DNA of 64,000 nt from Lysobacter soyae. Lineage in GTDB: Bacteria > Pseudomonadota > Gammaproteobacteria > Xanthomonadales > Xanthomonadaceae. The DNA lies in NCBI RefSeq assembly GCF_019551435.1, contig NZ_CP080544.1, forward strand, positions 620,001 through 684,000. The letters are read 5' to 3'. Made by a program: the position numbers and the translations under genes. Positions 9,601 through 18,700 of the stretch are shown here, one piece after another (positions within the stretch are counted from its first letter, which is position 1; the number at the start of each line of letters is the position of its first letter). Below the pieces are notes generated by a model. It made no database searches, was not told the origin of the DNA, and was given only the letters and a program-made list of their open reading frames with translations.

Positions 9601-10310
9601 GTCAAGGAATGCATGTGTTGGCGTTGGAGACGTCCACCGAAGCGTGCTCGGTCGCGCTTGCGTCGGCAGGCAGGGTGTTCTTCCGCCACCAAGTTGCGGC
9701 AAGACAACATGCCGAACTGGCGCTGCCTTGGGTCGAGGCCCTGTGTGATGAAGCCGGCATTCAACGCCGGGATCTGACCCACATTGCCGTCGGTGCCGGG
9801 CCCGGCGCGTTTACCGGTGTCCGATTGGGTGTGGCCTTGGCGCAAGGACTTGCGTTTGCCCACGACCTCCCTGTCGCGGCCATTGGAACATTGCAAATTG
9901 TGGCCGCAACCGCTGAGGCGGAAGAAGGTCAGCGGATTTGCGTGGCGATGGATGCGCGCATGCAGGAAATCTATTGGGCCGAGTTCGAATGGCGCGATGG
10001 ACTGCCGGTGGCCATTGGTGATGCCCGTGTGTGTGCGCCCGAAGAGATTCAACTGGAAGGCAGGGGCTGGATGGGCCTTGGCACCGGTTTTTCGGCATAT
10101 GCCGGGCGTTTTACGGCTTTGGCGCCGGAGGCAGTCACCGTCGTCGACCCGCAGGCATTGCCCGATGCCCGCACACTGCTAAAACTGGCGCAACCGGTGT
10201 TTGACCGCGATGGCGGATTGGATGCCGCAAAGATCGAGCCCGTGTACCTTCGCAACAATGTTGCGCAAACCATCGCGGAACGCGCCGCAGCCAAAGGCCT
10301 CGATGGCTGA
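9597..10310 (+). CDS. tsaB: tRNA threonylcarbamoyladenosine biosynthesis protein TsaB
   Basis: A 237-residue ASKHA-fold protein. The start ATG overlaps the helicase stop (ATGA); the frame continues upstream only inside that gene. VLALETSTEACSVAL and the GAGPGAFTGVRLGVA motif are diagnostic of TsaB (YeaZ), the non-catalytic partner that dimerises with TsaD to make t6A37 on ANN-decoding tRNAs. It is essential in many bacteria. The stop codon directly abuts the stop codon of the convergent tonB gene with no base between them. Confidence 0.93.
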   Translation: MSQGMHVLALETSTEACSVALASAGRVFFRHQVAARQHAELALPWVEALCDEAGIQRRDLTHIAVGAGPGAFTGVRLGVALAQGLAFAHDLPVAAIGTLQIVAATAEAEEGQRICVAMDARMQEIYWAEFEWRDGLPVAIGDARVCAPEEIQLEGRGWMGLGTGFSAYAGRFTALAPEAVTVVDPQALPDARTLLKLAQPVFDRDGGLDAAKIEPVYLRNNVAQTIAERAAAKGLDG

Positions 10311-11195
10311 TCAGTGGCTGCTGACGCTGCCTTCGGGCAGGAAGTCCCAGGTTCGAACCACCATCAACAAATCAAGCTCATCGCTGGTACGCGGAATCGG
10401 CGGATAGGGTTCGGCCAAGCGCGCGATGCGAACGGCGGCGTCGTCGAGGATTTTGTGACCGCTCGAACGCAATACGTTGATTGATTCCACACGACCGTTC
10501 TTACGGATGCCAACGCTCAACACAACACTGCCTTTCAACTGGCGACGGCGTGCTTCGTCCGGGTAGTTGAGGTTGCCGACTTTTTCGACGCGGTCGGCCC
10601 ACTGCCTGAGATAAGTGGCAAAGACGAATTCGCGTGTCGCCGCGGAAATGAATTTCACTTTCGGACGTTTCGCATAATTGTCCGATTGTTGATGGATCTC
10701 CGCCGCCAAACGCGCGACGTCCATGTCGAAGTCGACACGGCGTTCTCCGGTGGCCGTTGCACGCACGGCACGCGTCTGACTGTCTTTGGCCGTCGGTACC
10801 TGCCATGCATCGTTCCGGCCGCTCACAACGCGCGTCTCGGGCGGTGGCTGCGGCGTCGGCGTTTGCGCACGCAGCGTACGCGCGGCCAAGCCTTCGGTTT
10901 CTGTGAGCGCCACACCACTTTGCGGCGCCGACGGCTTCGACGTCTTGTCGTGCTCACCACCGCCTTCATTGTTGGCTTGCGCAAGAAACGCGGCCTGTTT
11001 GGGCGACAGGGCGGTTTTGGTGGTGGACATGATGACGTCGAGTGTCGGCACGACTGGTGCGGCGCCGCGTGCGGCAAAGCCGACGCCAAGCAAAACGACC
11101 AAGTGGATGGCGAGCGAAAGCAAGGAGGTCGCGCTGAGCCGTTGCGAGGCACCGATTTTCGGTGGGGGAATCGCGGTCGCGTTCAAGCCGGTCAT
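10311..11195 (-). CDS. TonB-family energy-transducing protein
   Basis: A 294-residue TonB-like protein. A single membrane segment lies near the N-terminus (SLLSLAIHLVVLLGVGFAAR, about 25-44). A long periplasmic linker follows, with a short Pro stretch (TPTPQPPPETR). The C-terminal TonB domain shows NLNYPDEARRRQLKGSVVLS, GIRKNGRV and a final amphipathic strand. TonB couples the inner-membrane proton-motive force (via ExbBD) to outer-membrane receptors. No exbB/exbD is adjacent, so it must share a complex encoded elsewhere. The start overlaps the gshB stop (ATGA), an association common in Xanthomonadaceae. The symbol is left blank because these genomes carry several TonB paralogues. Confidence 0.88.
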   Translation of the reverse strand: MTGLNATAIPPPKIGASQRLSATSLLSLAIHLVVLLGVGFAARGAAPVVPTLDVIMSTTKTALSPKQAAFLAQANNEGGGEHDKTSKPSAPQSGVALTETEGLAARTLRAQTPTPQPPPETRVVSGRNDAWQVPTAKDSQTRAVRATATGERRVDFDMDVARLAAEIHQQSDNYAKRPKVKFISAATREFVFATYLRQWADRVEKVGNLNYPDEARRRQLKGSVVLSVGIRKNGRVESINVLRSSGHKILDDAAVRIARLAEPYPPIPRTSDELDLLMVVRTWDFLPEGSVSSH

Positions 11196-12145
11196 GCCGT
11201 TTTCAAGCGCCTTTCAATGGCATCGAACAATTCACCCGAGATATTCAAACCGAATTGCGCGTCGAGCTCGCGAATGCAGGTAGGACTCGTGATGTTGACT
11301 TCGGTCAGGTAGTCGCCGATCACGTCCAGCCCGGCAAACAGGATGTTCCGGGATTTGAGGAAGGGTCCGACTTGCGTCGCGATCCAACGATCCCGATCAG
11401 TCAGGGGGCGTCCTTCGCCGCGGCCGCCGGCGGCCAAGTTGCCACGGAACTCGTCACCTTGTGGAATACGTGCCAAGCAATACGGCACGGGTTCACCATC
11501 CACGAGCAGGATGCGTTTGTCGCCGTCGACAATCTCCGGCACATAACGCTGTGCCATCACCAGATCCGCATGCTCGCCCGCCAGCGTTTCCAGAATGACG
11601 TTGAGGTTGGGGTCGTTGGCATTCGCTTGGAAGATCGAACGGCCGCCCATGCCGTCAAGCGGTTTCAGCACGGCGCGTCCGTGCGTGTTGACAAAGGCTT
11701 TCAACGCGGCGCGATCACGGGTCACCAGCGTCGGCGCACAGCATTGCGGGAAGAGTTGGGCGGCCAGCTTTTCATTGAAGTCCCGAAGCGCAGCGGGGGC
11801 ATTGACCAGCAGCGACCCCTGCGATTCGGCCAGGGACAAAATATGTGTGTCGTGGACGAAATTGGCGTCCACGGGGGGGTCCTTGCGCATCAACACCACT
11901 TGACCGGCGCTGAACGGTACATCTTCAAAGTCGCCCAAGGCGTACCAATCGTCAGCACGATCCTCGACGCGGATCGGTGCCACACGCGCATGCGCCAAGC
12001 CGTCGCGGATGGACAGCCCGCCGGGGGCGACATAACGCAGGTCAAGACCGCGGCGCTGCGCTTCAAGCATCATGGCAAAGCTTGAATCCTTGGCAGGCTT
12101 GATCTGCCCGATGGGATCCATCACGACCCAGACCGCGTAGGACAT
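11192..12145 (-). CDS. gshB: Glutathione synthetase
   Basis: A 317-residue ATP-grasp enzyme that joins glycine to gamma-glutamylcysteine. I chose the internal ATG at 12145 over the one nine codons upstream. A GGAG ribosome-binding site lies about six bases before it, and the product then begins MSYAVWVVMDPIGQIKPAKD like other GshB proteins (E. coli 316 residues). ATP-grasp features include VLKPLDGMGGRSIF, the FNEKLAAQLFP region and EVNITSPTCIRELD near the end. It is the first gene of a gshB-tonB unit and diverges from pilG across 193 bases. Confidence 0.93.
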   Translation of the reverse strand: MSYAVWVVMDPIGQIKPAKDSSFAMMLEAQRRGLDLRYVAPGGLSIRDGLAHARVAPIRVEDRADDWYALGDFEDVPFSAGQVVLMRKDPPVDANFVHDTHILSLAESQGSLLVNAPAALRDFNEKLAAQLFPQCCAPTLVTRDRAALKAFVNTHGRAVLKPLDGMGGRSIFQANANDPNLNVILETLAGEHADLVMAQRYVPEIVDGDKRILLVDGEPVPYCLARIPQGDEFRGNLAAGGRGEGRPLTDRDRWIATQVGPFLKSRNILFAGLDVIGDYLTEVNITSPTCIRELDAQFGLNISGELFDAIERRLKTA

Positions 12146-12212
12146 GGAAAACTCCGCTCGATTCGATGACATAGATTAAGGTGCTCGCCCGCGGAATCAA
12201 AATGCGCCGCAA

Positions 12213-12227
12213 AACTGCAATGCAGTT
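12213..12227. promoter_or_regulatory. 15-bp palindrome between gshB and pilG
   Basis: A perfect dyad of seven bases, a one-base centre and seven bases (AACTGCA-A-TGCAGTT) lies 68 bases upstream of the gshB start, on the side of the pilG promoter region. It shares the CTGCA/TGCAG half-sites with a second palindrome at 12302-12318. Its position suggests an operator; no regulator is identified. Confidence 0.35.
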
Positions 12228-12301
12228 GGCTTTTCAGCATTTTTCTTGATGAACCTGAGCTTGACACGGGAAGCCGCAGGTGAAACATTCCCCATATACC
12301 G

Positions 12302-12318
12302 CTCTGCACCGTGCAGAG
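12302..12318. promoter_or_regulatory. 17-bp palindrome just upstream of pilG
   Basis: A perfect dyad of eight bases, a one-base centre and eight bases (CTCTGCAC-C-GTGCAGAG) ends about 20 bases before the pilG start. It could be a protein-binding operator or a short mRNA hairpin close to the ribosome-binding site. A perfect TTGACA lies at 12261-12266, but no convincing -10 follows at the usual distance, so the promoter assignment is open. Confidence 0.35.
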
Positions 12319-12338
12319 GCAATGTTATAGGGGCTTCA

Positions 12339-12737
12339 ATGGAATCAACCGACAATTCCGGCAATTTGAGCGGGCTGAAGGTGATGGTGATCGACGACTC
12401 CAAAACCATCCGGCGCACGGCGGAAACGCTGTTGAAACGTGAAGGTTGCGATGTCGTTACGGCGAGTGACGGTTTCGAGGCGCTGGCCAAGATCGTCGAG
12501 CAGCATCCACACATCATTTTCGTCGACGTGATGATGCCGCGGCTTGACGGTTATCAAACCTGCGCGCTCATCAAGAACAACCAGGTGTTCAAATCGACAC
12601 CGGTCATCATGCTGTCTTCCAAAGACGGTTTGTTTGACAAAGCGAGGGGCCGGATTGTCGGCTCGGAGCAATATCTCACCAAGCCGTTCACGCGTGAAGA
12701 ACTGCTGGGTGCCATCCGATCTCATGTGACCGCTTAG
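12339..12737 (+). CDS. pilG: Type IV pilus twitching response regulator PilG
   Basis: A 132-residue single-domain CheY-like receiver. The start is the ATG after a GGGG ribosome-binding site; the open frame extends 31 codons upstream without family support. Phosphorylation residues are the acidic pair in VMVIDDSKTIRRT, Asp63 in IIFVDVMMPRLDG and Lys in LTKPFTRE. PilG receives phosphate from ChpA and promotes pilus extension and polarity control. It is the first gene of pilG-pilH-pilI-pilJ-chpA-chpB-chpC. Confidence 0.93.
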   Translation: MESTDNSGNLSGLKVMVIDDSKTIRRTAETLLKREGCDVVTASDGFEALAKIVEQHPHIIFVDVMMPRLDGYQTCALIKNNQVFKSTPVIMLSSKDGLFDKARGRIVGSEQYLTKPFTREELLGAIRSHVTA

Positions 12738-12749
12738 GGGGCGCGCAAC

Positions 12750-13115
12750 ATGGCTAAAATTTTGATTGTCGAGGACTCACCGACAGAGTTGACGGTGATG
12801 TCCCAATTTCTCTCCAAACAAGGGCATGAAGTCCTGTCTGCCGCATCCGCGGAAGAAGGTATCGAAACCTGCAAGCGCGAAATGCCGGATCTGGTGGTGA
12901 TGGATGTTGTGCTGCCGAACATGAACGGCTTTCAAGCCACGCGTGCGATCAGCAAGGACGACAGCACCAAACACATTCCGGTGATGATCGTCAGCACCAA
13001 AGGCATGGAAGTCGACCAAGCTTGGGGCATGCGCCAAGGTGCGCGCGACTACATGGTCAAGCCGGTCAAGGAAGCGGATTTCATTTCGCGCATTTCCGCC
13101 ATACTCGGAGGCTGA
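12750..13115 (+). CDS. pilH: Type IV pilus twitching response regulator PilH
   Basis: A 121-residue stand-alone receiver beginning MAKILIVEDSPTELTVMSQF. The phospho-acceptor is Asp52 (LVVMDVVLPNMNG), with the conserved switch and Lys region VSTKGMEVDQAWGMRQGA and MVKPVKE. PilH is the second Pil-Chp response regulator and is thought to act as a phosphate sink or to favour retraction. A purine-rich GGGGGC stretch precedes the start. It lies 12 bases after pilG and one base before pilI. Confidence 0.93.
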   Translation: MAKILIVEDSPTELTVMSQFLSKQGHEVLSAASAEEGIETCKREMPDLVVMDVVLPNMNGFQATRAISKDDSTKHIPVMIVSTKGMEVDQAWGMRQGARDYMVKPVKEADFISRISAILGG

Positions 13116-13116
13116 A

Positions 13117-13656
13117 ATGGACGCCATCCAGTCGGCCTACGGGTATTTGTGCGACCTCGATGCGCGCAGCCTTGCGCATGTGGCCGGTATTCCGCAGGAA
13201 GCCGGCGGACGCAGCGGCTGGCGCGGATTGGCTTATCGCATCGGGCATCGTCTCTTGGCTTCCAGCTTCGACGATGTCGCCGAGATTTTGACCGCACCGC
13301 CGGCCACGCCGGTGCCGGGTGGTCAGAATTGGCTGCTCGGCTTGGTCAACGTGCGCGGCAATTTGATGCCCTTGGTGGATCTGAAAATGTTCCTCGAAGG
13401 CGAGCGCACCGTGATGCATGAGAACCAGCGCATGCTGACGATCCGTCAAGAAGGCGGCGATGTCGGGGTGCTTATCGATGAACTGGTTGGTCAGCGCGCA
13501 TTCGACGAGGCGGATCAAACCGATCCGGGTGCGCTGACCGACGGACGGTACAAGCACCTGATCAAACGTGCATTCAAAAAAGACGACGAAACCTGGGGCG
13601 TGTTCGATTTCGACGCGCTGACACGTACACCCGAATTCAGGCGCGCCGCACTGTAA
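13117..13656 (+). CDS. pilI: CheW-like adaptor PilI
   Basis: A 179-residue CheW-domain protein. The start is the ATG at 13117, directly after the pilH stop and with GGAG seven bases upstream. The CheW domain runs from about residue 45 (AYRIGHRLLASSFDDVAEIL) through NWLLGLVNVRGNLMPLVDL, the hallmark NxRG motif, to VGVLIDELVGQRAF. It couples the PilJ receptor to the ChpA kinase in the membrane-associated array. Confidence 0.92.
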   Translation: MDAIQSAYGYLCDLDARSLAHVAGIPQEAGGRSGWRGLAYRIGHRLLASSFDDVAEILTAPPATPVPGGQNWLLGLVNVRGNLMPLVDLKMFLEGERTVMHENQRMLTIRQEGGDVGVLIDELVGQRAFDEADQTDPGALTDGRYKHLIKRAFKKDDETWGVFDFDALTRTPEFRRAAL

Positions 13657-13708
13657 ATCCGCGCCGGAACACACCACCACACAAAAGAGTTGCAGTTAAG
13701 GGGAACAC

Positions 13709-15718
13709 ATGAGCACCGCATCTGAATCGTTGATGGACAAGGCACGGTCGCAGGGGACCAACTTCTGGTTGATGGCCCTGTTGATTTCGTTCTTGGTATT
13801 CGCACTGAATGCCGGCTATTCCTTGTTCAAGTCCAGCCGATACGGTGGTGCGTCCTCTGCCGCGGCGGATTTGCAGGTGCTTTCGCAGCAGTATGCGAAC
13901 CAGAGCCGTGAAGCCGTGGCCGGCAAGGAAGCGGCGTTCGCCTCTTTGCAAAACGTCAAAAAACAAATCGAAGCGGCGGTCAATCGCGTCGACTCGAGCT
14001 ATGGCAATGACCCGTTGGTCAGCGGCGATATCGGCAAGGTGAAAACCACTTGGTCGCCACTGGCAAAGAGCGGTGACGCCGTCCTCGGCTCGCAGGCGGC
14101 ATTGACGGGTTTGTCGGGTAATGCAGACCATTTCAACGCACGCGTGCCTGATTTGCAGGCGCAATTGAACGAAGTGGTGAACGGCCTGAGTGGTGCAGGT
14201 ACGTCGGCTCAGCAGCAATTCGCCATGCGTCAGATCGTGTTGGCTTCGTCCATGGCACGCCGCATTGCGGAAATCCGCGCAGGTGGTGCCGGTGCGCCGG
14301 TGGCCGGTAACGGTTTGCGTAACGACGCCAACGTGTTCAACCAGGTCATGACCGATCTCACCAGCGGTGGTGCGCAGGTGGGTCGCGTGACCGGTCCTGC
14401 CGTTGCGCCGCTCAACAAGGCCAACCAGCAATGGGCCGAAATGAAGAAGGACGTCGACGCCATTCTCGGTAACTCGAAACAATTGTTCAGCGCGCAATCC
14501 GCTGCCTTGTCTATCACCGACAACGCCGACAAGCTGCTCGCCGACAGCCGCGGCCTCTTTAATGCTTTCACCGCCACCGGTTCGCTGAAAGACACCAGCA
14601 TCCTCGGTAATTTGTGGATCAGCATTGCCGCCGGTTTGGCCACCCTGTTCTCGCTGCTCATGTTGGTGTTCTCCCAATGGCGTGCGCAAAAACTGCGTCA
14701 GGCTAGCTTGGAAGAACTGAACACGCGTAACCAACAAGCCATCATGCGCTTGCTGGACGAAATGGGTTCGCTCGCAGAAGGTGACTTGACGGTGAAGGCC
14801 ACGGTGACCGAAGACATGACGGGCGCCATCGCGGACTCCATCAACTTCGCAATCGAGCAGCTGCGCAGCCTCGTGGGTACGATCAACGTGACCTCGGTGC
14901 AGGTGGCCGCCGGCGCGCAAGAAACGCAAAACACCGCACTTCACCTCGCCGAAGCGGCGGAACACCAGGCGCAGGAAATCACCTCGGCTTCAGACCGTAT
15001 CGGTGAAATCGCTTCCTCCATCCGTCACGTGTCACGCAACTCCGCGCAGTCTGCCGAGGTGGCACAACGTTCGGTGGAAATTGCAACCAACGGTGCCGGC
15101 GTCGTGCGTCAAACGATTCAAGGCATGGACAACATCCGTGACCAGATCCAGGAAACCTCGAAGCGCATCAAGCGCCTCGGTGAATCCTCGCAGGAAATCG
15201 GCTCGATCGTGGAACTGATTAACGACATTTCCGAACAAACCAACATCTTGGCCCTGAACGCATCCATCCAGGCGGCTTCGGCCGGTGACGCAGGCCGCGG
15301 CTTCGCGGTGGTGGCCGACGAAGTGCAGCGCCTCGCAGAACGCTCTTCGCGCGCAACCAAGCGAATCGAAGGTCTCGTCCACGCGATTCAGTCTGACACC
15401 AACGAAGCGGTGAGTTCGATGGAACAAACCACGACAGAAGTGGTGCGCGGTGCCCGCTTGGCCGAAGACGCAGGTACGGCACTGGGTGAAATCGAACGCG
15501 TATCCAGCGATCTCGCAGGGTTGATTCAAAACATTTCGAACTCCGCAGAGCAGCAATCGAACGCCGCATCGAACATCACGCACACGATGGACACGATCCG
15601 CTCGATTACGGCACAAACCTCGCAAGGTGCAAGCCAAACGGCGAAGTCGATTGGAAATCTCGCCCAGCTGGCAACCGACCTTCGTCGTTCGGTCGCCGAC
15701 TTCAAGCTCCCGGCCTGA
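13709..15718 (+). CDS. pilJ: Methyl-accepting chemotaxis protein PilJ (Pil-Chp receptor)
   Basis: A 669-residue membrane receptor. The first membrane segment is at about 18-37. A periplasmic helical domain follows (about 40-298), then a second membrane segment at about 300-322, a HAMP-like region and the signalling domain. The tip of the hairpin is well conserved (IVELINDISEQTNILALNAS, then RGFAVVADEVQRLAER). It senses surface contact or pilin and controls ChpA. An AAGGGG ribosome-binding site precedes the start. In Pseudomonas, pilK (a CheR) follows pilJ; here chpA follows after 55 bases, leaving no room for it. Confidence 0.93.
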   Translation: MSTASESLMDKARSQGTNFWLMALLISFLVFALNAGYSLFKSSRYGGASSAAADLQVLSQQYANQSREAVAGKEAAFASLQNVKKQIEAAVNRVDSSYGNDPLVSGDIGKVKTTWSPLAKSGDAVLGSQAALTGLSGNADHFNARVPDLQAQLNEVVNGLSGAGTSAQQQFAMRQIVLASSMARRIAEIRAGGAGAPVAGNGLRNDANVFNQVMTDLTSGGAQVGRVTGPAVAPLNKANQQWAEMKKDVDAILGNSKQLFSAQSAALSITDNADKLLADSRGLFNAFTATGSLKDTSILGNLWISIAAGLATLFSLLMLVFSQWRAQKLRQASLEELNTRNQQAIMRLLDEMGSLAEGDLTVKATVTEDMTGAIADSINFAIEQLRSLVGTINVTSVQVAAGAQETQNTALHLAEAAEHQAQEITSASDRIGEIASSIRHVSRNSAQSAEVAQRSVEIATNGAGVVRQTIQGMDNIRDQIQETSKRIKRLGESSQEIGSIVELINDISEQTNILALNASIQAASAGDAGRGFAVVADEVQRLAERSSRATKRIEGLVHAIQSDTNEAVSSMEQTTTEVVRGARLAEDAGTALGEIERVSSDLAGLIQNISNSAEQQSNAASNITHTMDTIRSITAQTSQGASQTAKSIGNLAQLATDLRRSVADFKLPA

Positions 15719-15773
15719 GCACCGGACGGATTGAGTCAGTGACCGAAGCAGCGAAGAGTCCAAGGATCCAAGC

Positions 15774-18700
15774 ATGAGCGCGTTACGCGAGGCGATAGAA
15801 CACGCCACATTGGGTTGGGTGAAACCGGAGCTGGATACCGCTCTGCACCAAATCCAAGGCGATATTGAGGCGTTTGTCGAAGCACCGGACGATGTCGGTC
15901 CGTTGCGCGACGCCACACAACAGTTGCGGCAGATCGAAGGCACCTTGCGCATGCTTGAGTTGTATGCGCCCGCCACGTTGATCGAAGAAATGCAGGCGTT
16001 GACGCACGCGCTTTCAGAGGGTGAAATCTCCGATGTGCGGGAAGAGGCCTGCGCCGCCCTCGGCCGCGCTGCCATCCAATTGCCTGACTATCTGGAACGC
16101 CTGCAAAGCGGACATCGGGACATTCCCGTTGTCTTGTTGCCTTTGCTCAACGAACTTCGTGGTTTCCGCGGTGAAGCGTCGTTGGGTGAGTCGGTGCTGT
16201 TCTCCCCCGATTTCGAACGTCCGTTGCCCAAGGAAGTGGCGGACGTGCCGGTCCAAGCGCCAACCGGCGGTCGCGAATTGCTCGATCAATACGAGGGCGA
16301 TTTGCGTCGCTTGTTGAACGAATGGCAATCCAATGGCGACGTCTCCGCAACGGTGCTCAAAGAACGCATCGACGGTCTGTTCGGCTTTGCCCGCGATGAA
16401 GACATGCGTCGACTGCTCTGGGTCGCGTCTGAAACGGCACAAGCGGTCGGCGATGGCGCCCTCACCGCAACGCGACAACTTCGCGAAGCCTTCAATTCGG
16501 TCGTCGAGGAAGTACAGGCCTCCCGTCAAGAAACGGGTTTGGCATCCGGAAACGCCTCGTCATCGTATCTGCCCGTGCGCAAGCTTTTGCAACAAGTCGC
16601 GCGCATTGATACGCCCAACCCAAGCCTGGATCGACTTCGCGACACCTTCGGACTTCATCAACAGGCGGTCAGTGCCGAAGAGCTTGCGCATGCGCAAAGC
16701 AGCGTCACCGGCGTCAACCGCGCCTTGTTGGACACTGTGACCGGCGCGTTGAAAGAAGACGTCTTCAGAGTCAAAGACTCGCTGGATATGCATCTGCGTA
16801 CCGGCAATACCAATCCCGACGACTTGCGAAACGAAGTGGATGCATTGAGCCGCATCTCCGACACGCTCGGCATGTTGGGGCTCGGCGGCGCACGCGATCT
16901 CATCCAACGGCAACGTGATCTGTTGGCCGGTGTTGTCGATGGCAACAAGGCGGCTGACGAATCGGTTCTGCTTGACGTCGCGGGTGCCTTGTTGTTCGTG
17001 GACGCGTCCTTGGAAGATCAAGTGGCCCAATTGGGACGCGAAGTCGGACGCGGCAACGGTGAGGAATCCATCCGCACGTCGGATGCCGAACAGCTGCTCT
17101 CTGCGCTCACGCGCGAAGCCGTGGTGAACTTCGGTGATGCACGCCAAGCATTCGTTGCATTTGTGGAAACAGGCTGGGATCACGCCGCACTGGCGGAGGT
17201 GCCGCGACTGTTGAATGAAGTTTCGGGTGCACTCGGGATGTTGGAACTGCCGCAATGCGCGGACTACGTTTCCGGTATTCGACTGTTCACCGAGAACGAA
17301 CTCATTCAAAAGCGCCGCGTGCCCGGCAGCCAACAGCTGGATACGTTCGCCGACGCCATTGCCAGTGTCGAGTACTACCTCGAAGCCTTGCGGGACAAAC
17401 GCGCCGATCGTGAAGACATTCTCGCGATTACCCAGCAAAGCCTGGAGGCGTTGCGTTATTGGCCGTTGCCTTCCCAAACCACCGAAGCGCCGATGCCCTC
17501 TTTGGGCAACGACATCGAGGATGCCTACGAGGCTTTCCTCGAAACGGCGACTGCGGAGCAGAAGGCCGCAGACGATCACGAGCTTGCCGCGACGCTTCAA
17601 GAAGAGTTGGAGGCCAGCGATGCGGCACAGATCCGTCCTTGGGCGCGCACCGACGCGACCGACGCGCAAAAGGCCAATTTGGCGGTTCGCCCGGAACTCC
17701 AGTTCGATCTGACGAAAGATGATATCGACGACGAAATCCGCGAAATCTTCGTCGAAGAATTCAAGGACGAAATCGAAAATCTCGGGATCTTGCTGCCGCC
17801 GTGGCGCCAAGCACCCGGTGATGCCGAACGCCTCCGCCCGATTCGTCGTGTATTCCATACACTGAAGGGCAGCGGGCGATTGGTCGGTGCGACCAAGCTC
17901 GGCGAATTCAGCTGGAAAGTTGAAAACATGTTGAATCGCGTGCTGGATGGTTCACGTCCGGCATCGCCTGAAGTCGTCGCCTTGGTCGGTGCCGCAGTGG
18001 ATGAACTGCCGTCGCTCTATGGCGCACTCAGGAATGAAGCGGTACCGGAAGTTGATTTCGACGGCATCGAGACCGCCGCCGAACAATTGGCGAACGGTGA
18101 AGAAGTGACTTACGTGCGTGCCGTTGCAGCGGCGCCGGAAGTTGAGGCGCCGACGCATATGCCGGTACAAATCGATCCGGTGCTGTTGGAAATCCTGTCG
18201 GCGGAAGTCCAAGGCCATATGGTGCACTTGGACAACTGGTTGGCGCGCCAACCGGCGGTCCCCGACGAAGCGGTGGTTCGGGCTGTTCACACCATGAACG
18301 GCGCCTTCTCCATGGCGGAAGTGCCGGGCGTCAGCGACGCGGCAAGTCCAGCAGAAGCCTATTTGAAGCGTTTGAAAGCGGTGGACCGGGTCCCGGACGA
18401 AGAAGGCGTTTCGGCACTCCGCGATTTGGCCGCGCACGTCAGGGACAGTGTGGTTGCGCTGCAAGCAACGCCGCAATCCGTGCCGTTGGTCGGCCTGTTG
18501 GAAGATCGCTTTGTCAGTCTTCGTGATGCACTTCCGGCGCCGGCACCTGAGGACCTCGGCTACGGCGAGGATTTGGGTCACAGTCTGGATATCCCGGGCT
18601 TCGACGAAACGGTGTCCTTGTCCGACGCCGAGCATCTGGACGTGGCGTCTGCGGAAGCCGAACACTTGGAAGCGGAACGAATCGCTGCCGAGGAAGCGGA

